Program-made: the position numbers and the translations under genes
Source of the DNA: Marinicella sediminis
GTDB taxonomy: Bacteria; Pseudomonadota; Gammaproteobacteria; Xanthomonadales; Marinicellaceae
Assembly: GCF_002000055.1 (NCBI RefSeq)
Contig: NZ_MVBD01000002.1
Span: forward strand, 434,001 to 498,000
Direction: 5' to 3'
DNA: 64,000 nt
In this document: positions 1-9,672 of the stretch, one piece after another
Layout: each line of letters opens with the position of its first letter
Position numbering within the stretch: position 1 is the first letter of the stretch
The notes under the pieces: generated by a model
Told to the model about the DNA's origin: nothing
Databases searched by the model: none
What the model saw: only the letters and a program-made list of their open reading frames with translations

Positions 1-103
1 GGTACTCAGGAACGCCCCACGCCAACAACAATGAGCCAATCAGCAAGGTGATGATCAACTCAACCAGCGTGAAGCCTTTTTGTTTACAGTGATTATTGTG
101 CAC
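1..103 (-). CDS. Minor pilin / FimT-GspH-type prepilin, N-terminal part (runs off the window)
   Basis: Only the first 34 codons are present. The translation shows a short basic leader followed by the type IV prepilin cleavage signature K-G-F-T-L-V-E-L and a hydrophobic helix (IITLLIGSLLLAWGVPEY). Prepilin peptidase would cut between G and F, and Glu5 of the mature protein is present. The start is GTG at 103: an in-frame stop lies just upstream and no ATG is available. In Pseudomonas-type genomes a fimT-like minor pilin gene follows ispH, and the same order is seen here, so this is probably the first gene of a minor-pilin operon. The family is clear; the exact subunit is not. Confidence 0.75.
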   Translation of the reverse strand, partial: MHNNHCKQKGFTLVELIITLLIGSLLLAWGVPEY

Positions 104-211
104 TCGTTTTACTTATGATTTAAACCACCATCAATCATAGGCAAGTGAAGTCAAGTACACAAGGGGAATCAGCGGCCGACCGACCAGCGGTAAATTATCG
201 CCGATGAATGG

Positions 212-1162
212 TTATTTTTGTACCAGCCGAAGTTCTTTGGGCAAAGCAAACACCATATTTTCGGGCTCTCCGTCCAACTCAGATATTTGCAGGGAGTCAT
301 CGAATTGCTTGAGGTATTCGATCACATCTTTGACCAATTTCTCCGGCGCAGAAGCCCCAGCTGTCAGGCCTATGCTTTGCTTACCATCAAGCCATGCCGG
401 ATTGATGTCGGCAGCTCCGTCGATCAAATAGGAAGTCACCCCTTGCCGCTCAGCCAGTTCTTTAAGCCGGTTGGAGTTTGAACTGTTAACACTGCCCACC
501 ACAAACACCAGATCTGATTCAGCCGCCAGCTGCCTGACCGCCATTTGCCGGTTTTGTGTGGCATAACAAATGTCATCGTGCCTGGGGCCTTCTATCCTGG
601 GAAATCGTCGCCTCAACTCAGCAATGATTTCCTTGGTATCATCCATGGACAAAGTGGTTTGTGTGACATAAGCCACTTTGTCTGGCTGGCGAATCGCAAT
701 TTGATTAGCCTCCTCGACTGAATCTACCAGATATATGGTGCCACTGGCCTTTAATTGATCCCATTGCCCAAGGGTTCCCTCGACTTCCGGATGACCGTGA
801 TGGCCAATCAGGATCAGGTCAAAACCCTGCTTGCAATAGCGGTAAACTTCCATATGTACTTTGGTCACCAACGGACAGGTGGCATCAAAAACCTTCAACT
901 GCCTGTTGGCCGCTTCCTGGCGCACCGCTTTGGATACACCATGGGCAGAAAAAATCACGATCTGCTGATCGGGAATTTCTTCCAGCTCATCGACAAAAAC
1001 CGCACCCCGCTGGCGCAATGTATCCACCACAAACTGGTTGTGAACCACTTCATGCCTGACATAGATGGGCGCACCGAATGCATCCAGTGCCCGGTTAACA
1101 ATGTCAATGGCCCGGTCGACACCGGCACAAAAACCCCTTGGATTAGCCAGCAGAACTTTCAT
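212..1162 (-). CDS. ispH: 4-hydroxy-3-methylbut-2-enyl diphosphate reductase
   Basis: Last enzyme of the MEP isoprenoid pathway: it reduces HMBPP to IPP and DMAPP with a [4Fe-4S] cluster. The three cluster cysteines are seen in GFCAGV (about residue 12), DATCPLV (about 96) and DICYATQ (about 197). Substrate-binding motifs [22 protein letters not shown] and VGSVNSSNS are all intact. Starting at the internal ATG ([14 protein letters not shown]) gives 316 residues, the usual length; a longer in-frame start adds seven unlikely residues. The gene overlaps the end of lspA by 20 bp, so it is probably translated from the same mRNA. The fkpB gene that often sits between lspA and ispH in pseudomonads is absent. 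Confidence 0.97.
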   Translation of the reverse strand: MKVLLANPRGFCAGVDRAIDIVNRALDAFGAPIYVRHEVVHNQFVVDTLRQRGAVFVDELEEIPDQQIVIFSAHGVSKAVRQEAANRQLKVFDATCPLVTKVHMEVYRYCKQGFDLILIGHHGHPEVEGTLGQWDQLKASGTIYLVDSVEEANQIAIRQPDKVAYVTQTTLSMDDTKEIIAELRRRFPRIEGPRHDDICYATQNRQMAVRQLAAESDLVFVVGSVNSSNSNRLKELAERQGVTSYLIDGAADINPAWLDGKQSIGLTAGASAPEKLVKDVIEYLKQFDDSLQISELDGEPENMVFALPKELRLVQK

Positions 1163-1631
1163 CTTTGTTTTTAAACGCGTCAATGATTAATAAAACCGCA
1201 CCCAAGGTGATCGCAGAATCTGCGATATTGAATGCCGGCCAATAGTAAGATTTGTAGTGCAATTCAATGAAATCAACCACGTAACCCAACACAATCCGAT
1301 CCCATATGTTGCCCAGCGCGCCACCAATCACCATCACCAGCGCCACATTTTGCAGGGTCATGTGCTTGCGGTTTTGCTTCAGCCAGTAAAGCAACCAGAT
1401 GACGATCAAACTGGCCACCACAGCAATAAAATAGCGTTGCCAGCCAGACTGGTCGGCCAGGATACTGAAAGCCACACCTTCATTGTGCATCAAGGTCAGA
1501 TTAAAAAAACCGGTGATTTTATGCGGCACATACAACTCCAGATGGCTGGATGCCAGGTATTTGGTAATCTGGTCAGCAATGACCACCAGACCACTGACCC
1601 ACAACCAGGACCAACCGGTGTTTTTGAACAT
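1143..1631 (-). CDS. lspA: Lipoprotein signal peptidase (signal peptidase II)
   Basis: Inner-membrane aspartyl protease that removes the signal peptide from diacylglyceryl-modified prolipoproteins. 162 residues with four hydrophobic segments. The conserved blocks are [13 protein letters not shown] and FNIADSAI, containing the two catalytic aspartates. The chosen ATG (MFKNTGWSW) overlaps the ileS stop codon by one base (TGATG), which indicates translational coupling; a longer in-frame start would lie inside ileS. Several predicted lipoproteins in the window (for example the Kelch protein) are expected substrates. Confidence 0.96.
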   Translation of the reverse strand: MFKNTGWSWLWVSGLVVIADQITKYLASSHLELYVPHKITGFFNLTLMHNEGVAFSILADQSGWQRYFIAVVASLIVIWLLYWLKQNRKHMTLQNVALVMVIGGALGNIWDRIVLGYVVDFIELHYKSYYWPAFNIADSAITLGAVLLIIDAFKNKDESSAG

Positions 1632-4429
1632 CAGGCAAACCTCCGCAGTTCGCCGGCTCCTTCTACATTTTCCACACAACGCCCACAAATTTCAGGGTGC
1701 TCAGCATTCACACCCACATCGCTTCGGATGTGCCAACAACGGATGCATTTCTCGCCAGCGGCTTTTTCAACCGTAACGCCTGCCTGACTGCCATCATTCA
1801 AGCTGAAAACATGATCCGCTTCACCTTCATTCCAAACCTGAACACCAGCCGCTGAAGTGATCAGCACAAAACGCAATTCATCACTCATGTCAGCCAATAA
1901 CTGATGACTGTCTTCTGGCAAATATAAGGTAACAGCTGCATCCAGCGATGATCCAATGCTGCCCTCTACCCGCAGCTTCTCCAATTGTTTAGAAACCAGT
2001 TGCCTGATCTCGCTGATCAGGGCCCAACGACTGTCGCTGACGGCTTCAAATTCAGGGAATGTATACCACTGTTCAAACAGGATGTGCTGTGGCTGATTCA
2101 TAGACAATCTGATCTCATCTGCCGTGAATGTCAGGATTGGCGCCACCAGCCTGACCAGTGAATTCAGGATATGATACATCGCCGTCTGTGCTGATTTTCT
2201 GGCCACCCCCTGGTCCTTACAGGTATACAGGCGATCTTTGATGACATCCAGGTAAAAAGCACCCATGTCCTGAGAACAAAAATGGTGTATTTTCTGAAAC
2301 ACCAGATGTAACTGATATTCATTGTAATGAGCCAGCACCTCCTGTTGCAACTGACTGGCCTGATTGACCGCCCAGCGATCAATTTCTGCACATTCATCCA
2401 TCGGCAACAGATCATCAGCAGCAAAATTATTGAGGTTGCCAAGCATAAACCGCGCGGTATTTCTGATGCGTCGATAACCATCTGCAGCCCGATTGAGAAT
2501 TTCCTGTGAAATGGTCATTTCACCGCGATAATCTGCTGAGGCTACCCACAGCCGCAAAATATCTGCGCCCAATGTGTTCACCACGTCTTTGGGAGAGATC
2601 ACATTGCCCAGCGATTTGGACATTTTCTTGCCATCCTGATCAACCACAAAACCATGCGTCAACACCTGCTTATAAGGCGCACGCTGATTGATGGCCACTC
2701 CGGTGAGCAGCGATGAATGGAACCAACCACGGTGCTGGTCTGAACCCTCAAGGTATAAATCTGCCGGCTCTTCAAGTGCTTCGTTTTGCTTCAGGACACA
2801 ATAATGGCTGACCCCTGAATCAAACCAGACATCCAACACATCAGTGACTTTTTCATACTGATCAACTTCATCGCCCAACAATTGACTGTCGTCAAGATCA
2901 AACCACACATCCATGCCTTTTTGCTCAACCAGATCAGCCACCTGAGCCATCAATGCACCCGTCTGCGGATGCAATTCGCCGCTGATTTTATGGACGTATA
3001 AAGTGATGGGCACACCCCAGGTCCGCTGCCGCGAAATACACCACTCGGGACGGTTCTCGATCATTTTATAGATGCGTTCCTCGCCCCATGACGGAATCCA
3101 TTGAACCTGCTTGATTTCAGACAGTGCCCTTGATCGCAAACCCTCTTTGTCCATACTGATGAACCACTGCGGGGTGGTTCTGAAAGCGGTGGGTGTCTTG
3201 TGTCGCCAGCAGTGCGGATAACTGTGCCGGATGTTTTCATGGTGTAAAAGCTGACCGGCATCCTGCAGGGCTTCCACCACTGTTTTATTGGCCTGCCAAA
3301 CATGTTGTCCGGCAAACATGGGTGTGTCAATCAGGTAAACACCAGCGGAATCAACCGGGTTATAAATCTCCAGATCGTATTGTTTTCCAACGATGAAGTC
3401 ATCCACACCGTGGCCAGGTGCAGTGTGCACTGCACCGGTACCTGCTTCGGTGTTGACGTGTTCACCGAGGATCACCGGAACCTGTTTGTCATACAAAGGA
3501 TGATGCAACTGCAACAATTCCAGGGTTTGCCCGGTGGTCACACCCAGCACCTGGTAATCAGCGACTTGCAATCGCTCCATGACAGATGCCACCATGTCTT
3601 CAGCGATCACCAGATCAAAGTCCTTGTGACCACTGACCAATGCATAATTCAATTCCGGGTGTAATGAAACCGCCTGATTGGCAGGAATCGTCCACGGCGT
3701 GGTGGTCCAGATTGGCACAGCTGCCTGTTGATCTGACTCCACTCCACCAAACGCCTCATGCACCTTGACGTTGCTGTCAAAAGCAAATGCCACATCAATG
3801 GCTGGCGAGGTTTTCTCCTGATACTCAATCTCAGCCTCTGCCAGAGCAGACCCGCAATCAAAACACCAATTCACAGGCTTCACGCCTTTTTCAATGTGCC
3901 CATTCTCAGCAATTTCTGCCAGAGCCCGGATCATGTTGGCTTCATAATCAAAAGACTTGGTCAGATACGGGTTATCCCAGTCACCCAGCACACCCAGCCT
4001 GATGAAATCCTGTTTTTGAATGTTGACTTGATTTTCTGCGTAATCACGGCACTTCTGACGAAAAGTTTTGGCATCCACTTTGACGCCCACTTTGCCAATT
4101 TTCTTTTCGACCTGAACCTCTATCGGCAAGCCATGACAATCCCAGCCAGGCACATAAGGCGACCTGAACCCAGACATCAACTTGGATTTGACAATGATGT
4201 CTTTGAGGATTTTATTTACCGCATGACCAATATGAATCGCCCCATTGGCATACGGTGGTCCATCATGAAGAATGAATGCGGGCTGGTCTTTGTTGTGCTC
4301 CTGTAAAGCCTGATATAAACCATCTTTGTTCCATTGCTTGATCCACTGAGGTTCTTTGGTGGCCAATGAAGCCTTCATCTTGAAGTTGGTTTTGGGTAAA
4401 TTGAGTGTGTCTTTGTATGCCTGGCTCAC
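1631..4429 (-). CDS. ileS: Isoleucyl-tRNA synthetase
   Basis: Charges tRNA-Ile; class Ia synthetase of 932 residues, the usual bacterial length. The HIGH motif appears as GAIHIGHAVNKILKD (about residue 67) and the KMSKS loop as DGKKMSKSLGNVI. The CP1 editing domain lies between, with TTTPWTIPAN and GTGAVHTAPGHG. The C-terminus carries a zinc-binding Cys cluster (CIRCWH and CGRCVENV), as in the eukaryote-unlike bacterial form. The start ATG overlaps the ribF stop by four bases (ATGA). It sits in the conserved run murJ-ribF-ileS-lspA-ispH. Confidence 0.98.
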   Translation of the reverse strand: MSQAYKDTLNLPKTNFKMKASLATKEPQWIKQWNKDGLYQALQEHNKDQPAFILHDGPPYANGAIHIGHAVNKILKDIIVKSKLMSGFRSPYVPGWDCHGLPIEVQVEKKIGKVGVKVDAKTFRQKCRDYAENQVNIQKQDFIRLGVLGDWDNPYLTKSFDYEANMIRALAEIAENGHIEKGVKPVNWCFDCGSALAEAEIEYQEKTSPAIDVAFAFDSNVKVHEAFGGVESDQQAAVPIWTTTPWTIPANQAVSLHPELNYALVSGHKDFDLVIAEDMVASVMERLQVADYQVLGVTTGQTLELLQLHHPLYDKQVPVILGEHVNTEAGTGAVHTAPGHGVDDFIVGKQYDLEIYNPVDSAGVYLIDTPMFAGQHVWQANKTVVEALQDAGQLLHHENIRHSYPHCWRHKTPTAFRTTPQWFISMDKEGLRSRALSEIKQVQWIPSWGEERIYKMIENRPEWCISRQRTWGVPITLYVHKISGELHPQTGALMAQVADLVEQKGMDVWFDLDDSQLLGDEVDQYEKVTDVLDVWFDSGVSHYCVLKQNEALEEPADLYLEGSDQHRGWFHSSLLTGVAINQRAPYKQVLTHGFVVDQDGKKMSKSLGNVISPKDVVNTLGADILRLWVASADYRGEMTISQEILNRAADGYRRIRNTARFMLGNLNNFAADDLLPMDECAEIDRWAVNQASQLQQEVLAHYNEYQLHLVFQKIHHFCSQDMGAFYLDVIKDRLYTCKDQGVARKSAQTAMYHILNSLVRLVAPILTFTADEIRLSMNQPQHILFEQWYTFPEFEAVSDSRWALISEIRQLVSKQLEKLRVEGSIGSSLDAAVTLYLPEDSHQLLADMSDELRFVLITSAAGVQVWNEGEADHVFSLNDGSQAGVTVEKAAGEKCIRCWHIRSDVGVNAEHPEICGRCVENVEGAGELRRFA

Positions 4430-5364
4430 TCGGGCTCTCCTTTATATGCTGCAAAAAAATCATGACCTGCCTGCACATCTTGTTTAATGGCAACGATCAA
4501 ATCATCTAAGCTGACGAATTCTACTTCATTTCTGAGCTTTTGATAAAACAAAACTTCAACAGTTTGGCCATAAACATCGGCAGAAAAATCAAACACATGA
4601 ACTTCCGCCCGCATGGCATTGCCACCCACCGTTGGGTTATACCCCACAGAAGTCACCGACTGATACCATTGAGCACCAATTCTGACCCGTGTGACGTAGA
4701 CCCCGTGCAGTGGAAAAGCCCCCGATTTCAGCTCTATATTGAGGGTCGGAAAACCCAGATCACGACCCATCTTACGACCATGTGCAACCCGTCCTATGAC
4801 ATTAAAATCACGTCCCAGCATGTCCCGCGCAGACATAAAATTTCCTGCTCTCAAATGCCGTCTGATCTGACTGGAACTGACCCTGCTGTCAGCCACTTGC
4901 ACAGCACTGGATTGTTCCACTTCCATCCCGCACTGCGCCCCCCATGACTGCAATTCCCGCGCCCCTCCCTGACGACCTTTGCCAAACCTGAAGTCATCTC
5001 CTATGAGGATGTACCTGGCTTGCAGACCATGCCACAACACCTGTTCGAAGAACTGTTCTGCAGACATCCTGGCCATAGCAGCATTGAAATTCAGTACGCA
5101 CATCACATCCACATTCATGCGTTCAAGGATGCGTGCTTTGTGCTTGAATCCAGTGAGTATCTCTACCGCACCGGACCCCCCAAAATACTGCAACGGCAGA
5201 GGTTTCATGGTCACCACGCACGAGGGCATGCCCCGCGATACGGCTTGTTGACAGACCCGGTTGATCAAGGCCTGATGTCCCAGATGAACACCATCAAAAT
5301 TTCCGATGGTCAAACAACACGGAACAGACAAGGGCTGATGATGCGGATAACGGATTATGTTCAT
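4426..5364 (-). CDS. ribF: Bifunctional riboflavin kinase / FAD synthetase
   Basis: Makes FMN from riboflavin and then FAD. 312 residues. The N-terminal nucleotidyltransferase domain shows TIGNFDGVHLGHQAL (GxFDGxHxGH) and the SSSQIRRHLRAGN block. The C-terminal flavokinase domain shows GRDLGFPTLNIEL and PLHGVYVTRV. Its start overlaps the murJ stop by four bases and its stop overlaps the ileS start, so the three are coupled. No FMN riboswitch is expected or seen, since the gene has almost no leader of its own. Confidence 0.97.
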   Translation of the reverse strand: MNIIRYPHHQPLSVPCCLTIGNFDGVHLGHQALINRVCQQAVSRGMPSCVVTMKPLPLQYFGGSGAVEILTGFKHKARILERMNVDVMCVLNFNAAMARMSAEQFFEQVLWHGLQARYILIGDDFRFGKGRQGGARELQSWGAQCGMEVEQSSAVQVADSRVSSSQIRRHLRAGNFMSARDMLGRDFNVIGRVAHGRKMGRDLGFPTLNIELKSGAFPLHGVYVTRVRIGAQWYQSVTSVGYNPTVGGNAMRAEVHVFDFSADVYGQTVEVLFYQKLRNEVEFVSLDDLIVAIKQDVQAGHDFFAAYKGEPE

Positions 5365-6905
5365 TCAAATTCTTTTTTGGCTTGCAATAACCACATACTG
5401 ACCAGATATGACATACCAGCCACTGTTATCACTGTAAACAATTGCCAGAAACGCTCATACCACCTTAATTGATACCACTGAATATCCATCATCCAGTGCA
5501 CCACCAAAACCACAGCCATCACCAACAAGGAAACCAACATTTTCCAGATCAATGAAAAACGCAGCAGAGCCTCAGTGATCACACCATCGGCTTTCAATTT
5601 ACGGTACAACCAGGCACATTGCATCCAGGCAGACCCGACGCCAGCCATGGCCAGCCCCATGTGCAATGAAACCACCTCCAGGTAATACAAAAACCCAACA
5701 AATGCAAAATTCATGATGACATTGGCCAACATGGCTTTCAAGGCAATTTTAACCGGAGATTTGGCATCTTTGCGTGAATAAAAAGCCGGCAGAAGCACTT
5801 TGTTGCCCACGAATGCCGGCAAACCCAGCATGAACACCATCAGACTGTATGAGGTAAACTGAGCACTTTGCAGACTGAATTGGTCATAAGCAAACAAAGT
5901 AATCACCACTGGCTGGGCCAACACCAATAATCCCAGGGCAGATGGCAGGGCCACAAACATGGCCAATGACATCGCCCAACGCAAGGTTTGCTGATATTCA
6001 GCCTGATCTTTACGGGCAAACGTTTGCGACAACCTGGGCAAAATTACGGTGGCGATGGCAATCCCAAACAAGCCCAATGGGAATTCCAGGAGGCGATCCG
6101 AATAGTACAGGTATGTTGGACTACCAACCAGTGGCAACAAGGTTGCCAGCATGGTATCAATCAACAAATTGATTTGCGCCACCGATGAACCCAGCAAAGT
6201 CGGCAACATCAGGGTCATCACTTTTCTCACTTCAGGGTCATGAAAACGCACCACTGGCTTAGGAATGATACCCAGCCTGAACAAAAAAGGAATTTGAAAC
6301 ATCAACTGAACGAAACCAGCAATCAGCACCCCCACTGCCAATGACATCACCGGCACAGCAAATTCATCACGCAGATACAGCATAGACAGAATCAGTACCA
6401 CATTCAGTAAGATCGGGGTGGCTGCAGGAACCGCAAAGCGACCAAAACTATTGAGCACACCAGAACAAAAAGCCACCAGTGAAATCAATAACATATAAGG
6501 CAAAGTGATGCGCAGCATGTCAACTGCAACAGCAAACACCGAAGGTTGATCAACAAATCCAGGAGCAAACGCCATGATGATACCCGGAGCCAATAGCTCC
6601 ATGAGGGCAAGCACGATCAGCAACACCGCCAGTAAGCAACCCATGATGTGGCTGATAAATTGTTTGAGGTACTGTTCATCATCACGGGCTTTCAATTCAT
6701 TCAACACCGGAATGAAAGCCAGAGAGAACGACCCTTCGGCAAAAATCCGGCGCATGAAATTGGGAATTTTGAAAGCCACTACAAAAGCATCCGTCCATAC
6801 AGACGCGCCGAAGAAACGGGCAAACATGGCATCGCGGATAAATCCAGCAATTCTGGATATCAGGGTAAAAATACTGACCACTGCGGTCGATCTAAACAAA
6901 TTCAT
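5361..6905 (-). CDS. murJ: Lipid II flippase MurJ
   Basis: Polytopic inner-membrane protein of the MOP superfamily that flips lipid II for peptidoglycan synthesis. 514 residues, the normal length, with many hydrophobic segments; family members have 14. Recognised from the N-terminus (STAVVSIFTLISRIAGFIRD), the basic RIFAEGSFSLAFIPVLNE stretch and the conserved ATVILPRLSQ segment. It is the first gene of the minus-strand run and diverges from rpsT across about 90 bp, so the promoter for the operon must lie there. Confidence 0.96.
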   Translation of the reverse strand: MNLFRSTAVVSIFTLISRIAGFIRDAMFARFFGASVWTDAFVVAFKIPNFMRRIFAEGSFSLAFIPVLNELKARDDEQYLKQFISHIMGCLLAVLLIVLALMELLAPGIIMAFAPGFVDQPSVFAVAVDMLRITLPYMLLISLVAFCSGVLNSFGRFAVPAATPILLNVVLILSMLYLRDEFAVPVMSLAVGVLIAGFVQLMFQIPFLFRLGIIPKPVVRFHDPEVRKVMTLMLPTLLGSSVAQINLLIDTMLATLLPLVGSPTYLYYSDRLLEFPLGLFGIAIATVILPRLSQTFARKDQAEYQQTLRWAMSLAMFVALPSALGLLVLAQPVVITLFAYDQFSLQSAQFTSYSLMVFMLGLPAFVGNKVLLPAFYSRKDAKSPVKIALKAMLANVIMNFAFVGFLYYLEVVSLHMGLAMAGVGSAWMQCAWLYRKLKADGVITEALLRFSLIWKMLVSLLVMAVVLVVHWMMDIQWYQLRWYERFWQLFTVITVAGMSYLVSMWLLQAKKEFE

Positions 6906-6980
6906 TCAATAAATAACGCGTCCTTATTGACTATTCATATCATAAGTGGGAAAATGCGCCGTTTTTTAAAATTCTTGTTG

Positions 6981-6987
6981 TAAGGAG
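6981..6987 (+). promoter_or_regulatory. Ribosome-binding site of rpsT, fixing a TTG start
   Basis: TAAGGAG lies 8 bases before TTG GCA AAT TCA. No ATG or GTG in frame fits the S20 N-terminus (ANSASARKR). The E. coli rpsT gene also starts with UUG and is translationally autoregulated, so a weak start here may serve the same control (inference). Confidence 0.8.
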
Positions 6988-6995
6988 AAAAAGGT

Positions 6996-7259
6996 TTGGC
7001 AAATTCAGCATCTGCAAGAAAGCGCGTAAGACAGGCTGCAAAAAACAGGCAGCATAACATGAGCTTACGTTCAAAAGCACGCACATCAATCAAAAAAGTC
7101 ATCACTGCAATTGAAAGCGGTGACAAGAAATCAGCTCAGGAACTGTTCAATAAAATGGTACCTGTGGTTGACGGTGTGGCGCGCAAAGGCTTGTATCACA
7201 GAAACAAAATTGCTCGTCATAAGAGCAGACTCAACGCCAAAATCAAGGCCATGTCCTGA
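6996..7259 (+). CDS. rpsT: 30S ribosomal protein S20
   Basis: Binds 16S rRNA and helps assemble the 30S subunit. 87 residues, strongly basic, beginning ANSASARKRVRQAAKNRQHN as in other S20 proteins, with helical basic repeats throughout. The start codon is TTG, supported by a strong Shine-Dalgarno at 6981-6987. Transcribed away from murJ; a 9 bp GC-rich hairpin follows 17 bp after the stop. Its small size and single-gene layout match the usual rpsT locus. Confidence 0.97.
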   Translation: MANSASARKRVRQAAKNRQHNMSLRSKARTSIKKVITAIESGDKKSAQELFNKMVPVVDGVARKGLYHRNKIARHKSRLNAKIKAMS

Positions 7260-7276
7260 TTGAAGCACCCTGAACA

Positions 7277-7299
7277 GCGCGACACATCCCGTGTCGCGC
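7277..7299 (+). terminator. Hairpin after rpsT
   Basis: A perfect 9 bp stem (GCGCGACAC / GTGTCGCGC) with loop ATCCC. No T-run follows (AAATATAC), so it may stabilise the mRNA end or act with Rho rather than be a textbook intrinsic terminator. The rest of the gap to 7509 is AT-rich; a TTGACA box at 7396-7401 is a possible -35 for the next gene, but no convincing -10 accompanies it. Confidence 0.45.
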
Positions 7300-7509
7300 A
7301 AATATACAAAAAAACACACCCCGTCAATACCTGCAGTCCAAAAACGTCACTTTTTTTGAGCTTCACCACAAAAAAACCTTCAAAACACCAAAAAATTGAC
7401 AAAAAAAGTCACTTTTCTGCATTTTTTGTGAACTCCATCACTACCATTTCAAAACTTCCGTGTTAATATTCATCATGGGTATATTTATAACAATTGTTTG
7501 AGAACCGTA

Positions 7510-8811
7510 ATGAACATCGAAAAAGAAAAAATATCGGTCAAGTTTTTGAAGGTTGGCATGTATGTATGCAAACTTGATCGTTCTTGGTTGGACACACCGT
7601 TTCCGTTCCAGGGATTTTACATCCGCTCCAAGAATGAAATCAGAGATTTGCAGGCGTTCTGTGAACATGTATATATAGATGTCGTAAAAGGTAAGACACT
7701 TAACAATCAACCGGAGATTTCTAAACCGTCTCCTTTGTTAAGGAAAAACAACAAAAAAAGCAAATACAGAAGTCGCAGTAAACCACTGATCGTTAATCAC
7801 GACTACTATACCCCCCAACTCAAACCCATCAAAGCTGAATTCAGCGCCGCACACAACCTGATGCTGGATCTGAACTCTGCCATCGAGGAAACCAGCTTCA
7901 ATCTGCGGGTTGGCAAAGGCCTCGATATCAAGAAGACCAAACAAGTAGCCTCTCAGGTGGTTAATTCTGTGATCAGAAACCCCAACACCCTGGTTTGGTT
8001 AACACAATTGAAAGAACAAGGCCAATATGTTTACGGTCACTCATTGCGCTCAGGTATCCTTGCTGCAGTTTTTGGCAGACACCTGGGGGTTAATGAAGAC
8101 GCTTTGGAAATCCTGGTATCTGGCGTATTGCTGGCAGACATTGGTAAAACCAAAATCAATCGCAAACTGCTCAACAAAGCCGGCGAATACACCGAAGAAG
8201 AAAAAGAGATTTTCAAATCTCATGTTGAACTGGGTGTTGAGTTATTGGCTTCCGACCCGAACATTGATCACAACATTCTGACCATTGCAGAAACCCATCA
8301 TGAACGTTTTGATGGCAGTGGTTACCCGTACGGACTGGTTGGTGATGAAATACCCGCTTTCGGTCAGATTGCAGGCATTGTTGATACTTTTGACGCCATG
8401 ACCAGCAAGAAACCTTACGGACAGGTGTATACATCATCTCAGGCGATGGAGTGGTTGTACAAACAACGCAACAAGTTATTCAGCGCCAAGCTGGTTGATG
8501 AGTTCATTCAAGCCATCGGCTTGTACCCTGCCGGGACAGTTGTACAGTTGTCTGATGGTTCTACCGGTCTGGTGTTATCACACAACAAGACCAAGCGTCT
8601 GAAGCCAGAAGTACTGTTGATCAAAGACAATAAAGATCAAATGCTGGAAAAACCAAAATTCGTGGACTTGTCCAAGAAACCCATGTTTTCTAACAAAGAA
8701 CGTCCATGCATCACAGGCGCAATGAAAGCTGACTCTGTGGACATCAATGTCAATGAAATCATCAGCAGCTTCAATGGCAAGAATGTCATTAAAAAATTAC
8801 TGTCTGCCTGA
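7510..8811 (+). CDS. DUF3391 / HD-GYP domain protein (c-di-GMP phosphodiesterase family, altered HD motif)
   Basis: 433 residues. An N-terminal DUF3391-like domain (residues 1-60, containing VGMYVCKLDRSWLDTPF) precedes a charged linker and an HD-GYP domain from about residue 170. The GYP part is intact (HHERFDGSGYPYGL, then VDTFDAMTSKKPYG), but the site where the metal-binding His-Asp pair should be reads LLADIGK, with Ala replacing His. HD-GYP proteins normally hydrolyse c-di-GMP to GMP; without that His, catalysis is doubtful and the protein may be a sensor or interaction module. The ATG at 7510 was preferred over an in-frame TTG four codons upstream. It ends 66 bp before thyA, with a strong hairpin between them. 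Confidence 0.88.
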   Translation: MNIEKEKISVKFLKVGMYVCKLDRSWLDTPFPFQGFYIRSKNEIRDLQAFCEHVYIDVVKGKTLNNQPEISKPSPLLRKNNKKSKYRSRSKPLIVNHDYYTPQLKPIKAEFSAAHNLMLDLNSAIEETSFNLRVGKGLDIKKTKQVASQVVNSVIRNPNTLVWLTQLKEQGQYVYGHSLRSGILAAVFGRHLGVNEDALEILVSGVLLADIGKTKINRKLLNKAGEYTEEEKEIFKSHVELGVELLASDPNIDHNILTIAETHHERFDGSGYPYGLVGDEIPAFGQIAGIVDTFDAMTSKKPYGQVYTSSQAMEWLYKQRNKLFSAKLVDEFIQAIGLYPAGTVVQLSDGSTGLVLSHNKTKRLKPEVLLIKDNKDQMLEKPKFVDLSKKPMFSNKERPCITGAMKADSVDINVNEIISSFNGKNVIKKLLSA

Positions 8812-8835
8812 TTAATTCAGCAAAAAAGAAAACCG

Positions 8836-8877
8836 AAACCTTGTTATAATTCAGAAGATTATAACAAGGTTTTTTTT
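8836..8877 (+). terminator. Strong intrinsic-terminator hairpin abutting thyA and containing its Shine-Dalgarno
   Basis: A perfect 15 bp stem (8836-8850 with 8858-8872, AAACCTTGTTATAAT and its complement) has a 7-base loop TCAGAAG and is followed by a T-run up to 8877. The thyA ATG begins at the very next base. The only plausible thyA Shine-Dalgarno, AAGG at 8866-8869, lies in the 3' arm of the stem. The element probably ends the HD-GYP transcript and also hides the thyA ribosome-binding site in read-through RNA. Confidence 0.85.
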
Positions 8878-9672
8878 ATGCAGCAGTACCTGGATTTTGC
8901 CCGTCACATACTCACCAATGGACAACAGAAACATGACCGGACAGGAACCGGCACCACCAGTGTTTTTGGCCACCAGATGCGTTTCAATCTACAGCAGGGA
9001 TTCCCTTTGTTGACCACCAAAAAGCTTCACCTCAAATCAATCATCCACGAATTGTTGTGGTTCATTGCCGGTGACACAAATGTCACCTATTTGCAGGATA
9101 ATGGAGTCAGAATCTGGGACGAATGGGCCGATGAGGAAGGTAACCTGGGACCCGTGTATGGACATCAATGGCGTTCATGGCCAAAACCAGACGGCTCCAC
9201 CGTTGATCAAATCAAGTTACTGATTGAGCAATTAAAATCCAATCCGGACTCCAGACGACACATTGTCAGTGCCTGGAATGTCGCTGATGTCGACCACATG
9301 GCTTTGCCACCCTGCCATTGTCTGTTTCAGTTTTACGTGGCAGATAACAAACTTTCCTGCCAGTTATACCAACGCAGCGCAGATGTGTTTCTGGGCGTAC
9401 CATTTAACATCGCTTCATACGCCCTGTTGACATTGATGATGGCTCAGGTTTGTGGCTATCAACCAGGCGATTTTGTGCATACTTTTGGTGATGCACATAT
9501 CTACTCCAACCACCTCGACCAAATCAAAGAGCAACTCAGTCGTGAGCCTTATCCATTGCCACAAATGAACATCAACCCAGAAATTGATGACCTGTTTGCC
9601 TTCCGTTATGAAGATTTTGAGCTGGTCAACTACCAAGCCCACCCTCACATCAAAGGTGCAGTTGCGGTATGA
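8878..9672 (+). CDS. thyA: Thymidylate synthase
   Basis: Converts dUMP and methylene-tetrahydrofolate to dTMP and dihydrofolate. 264 residues, the E. coli length. Visible motifs are [17 protein letters not shown] near the N-terminus, [11 protein letters not shown], the catalytic cysteine in [13 protein letters not shown] (about residue 146), and the dUMP-binding [16 protein letters not shown] and [11 protein letters not shown]. The start ATG matches the family N-terminus ([12 protein letters not shown]). The stop overlaps the folA start by four bases, joining the dihydrofolate producer to its recycling enzyme. Confidence 0.98.
   Translation: MQQYLDFARHILTNGQQKHDRTGTGTTSVFGHQMRFNLQQGFPLLTTKKLHLKSIIHELLWFIAGDTNVTYLQDNGVRIWDEWADEEGNLGPVYGHQWRSWPKPDGSTVDQIKLLIEQLKSNPDSRRHIVSAWNVADVDHMALPPCHCLFQFYVADNKLSCQLYQRSADVFLGVPFNIASYALLTLMMAQVCGYQPGDFVHTFGDAHIYSNHLDQIKEQLSREPYPLPQMNINPEIDDLFAFRYEDFELVNYQAHPHIKGAVAV

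Noticed and set aside
5365-6995. FMN riboswitch for ribF
   Set aside because: ribF starts inside the murJ stop and has no leader; no RFN-like conserved boxes were seen.
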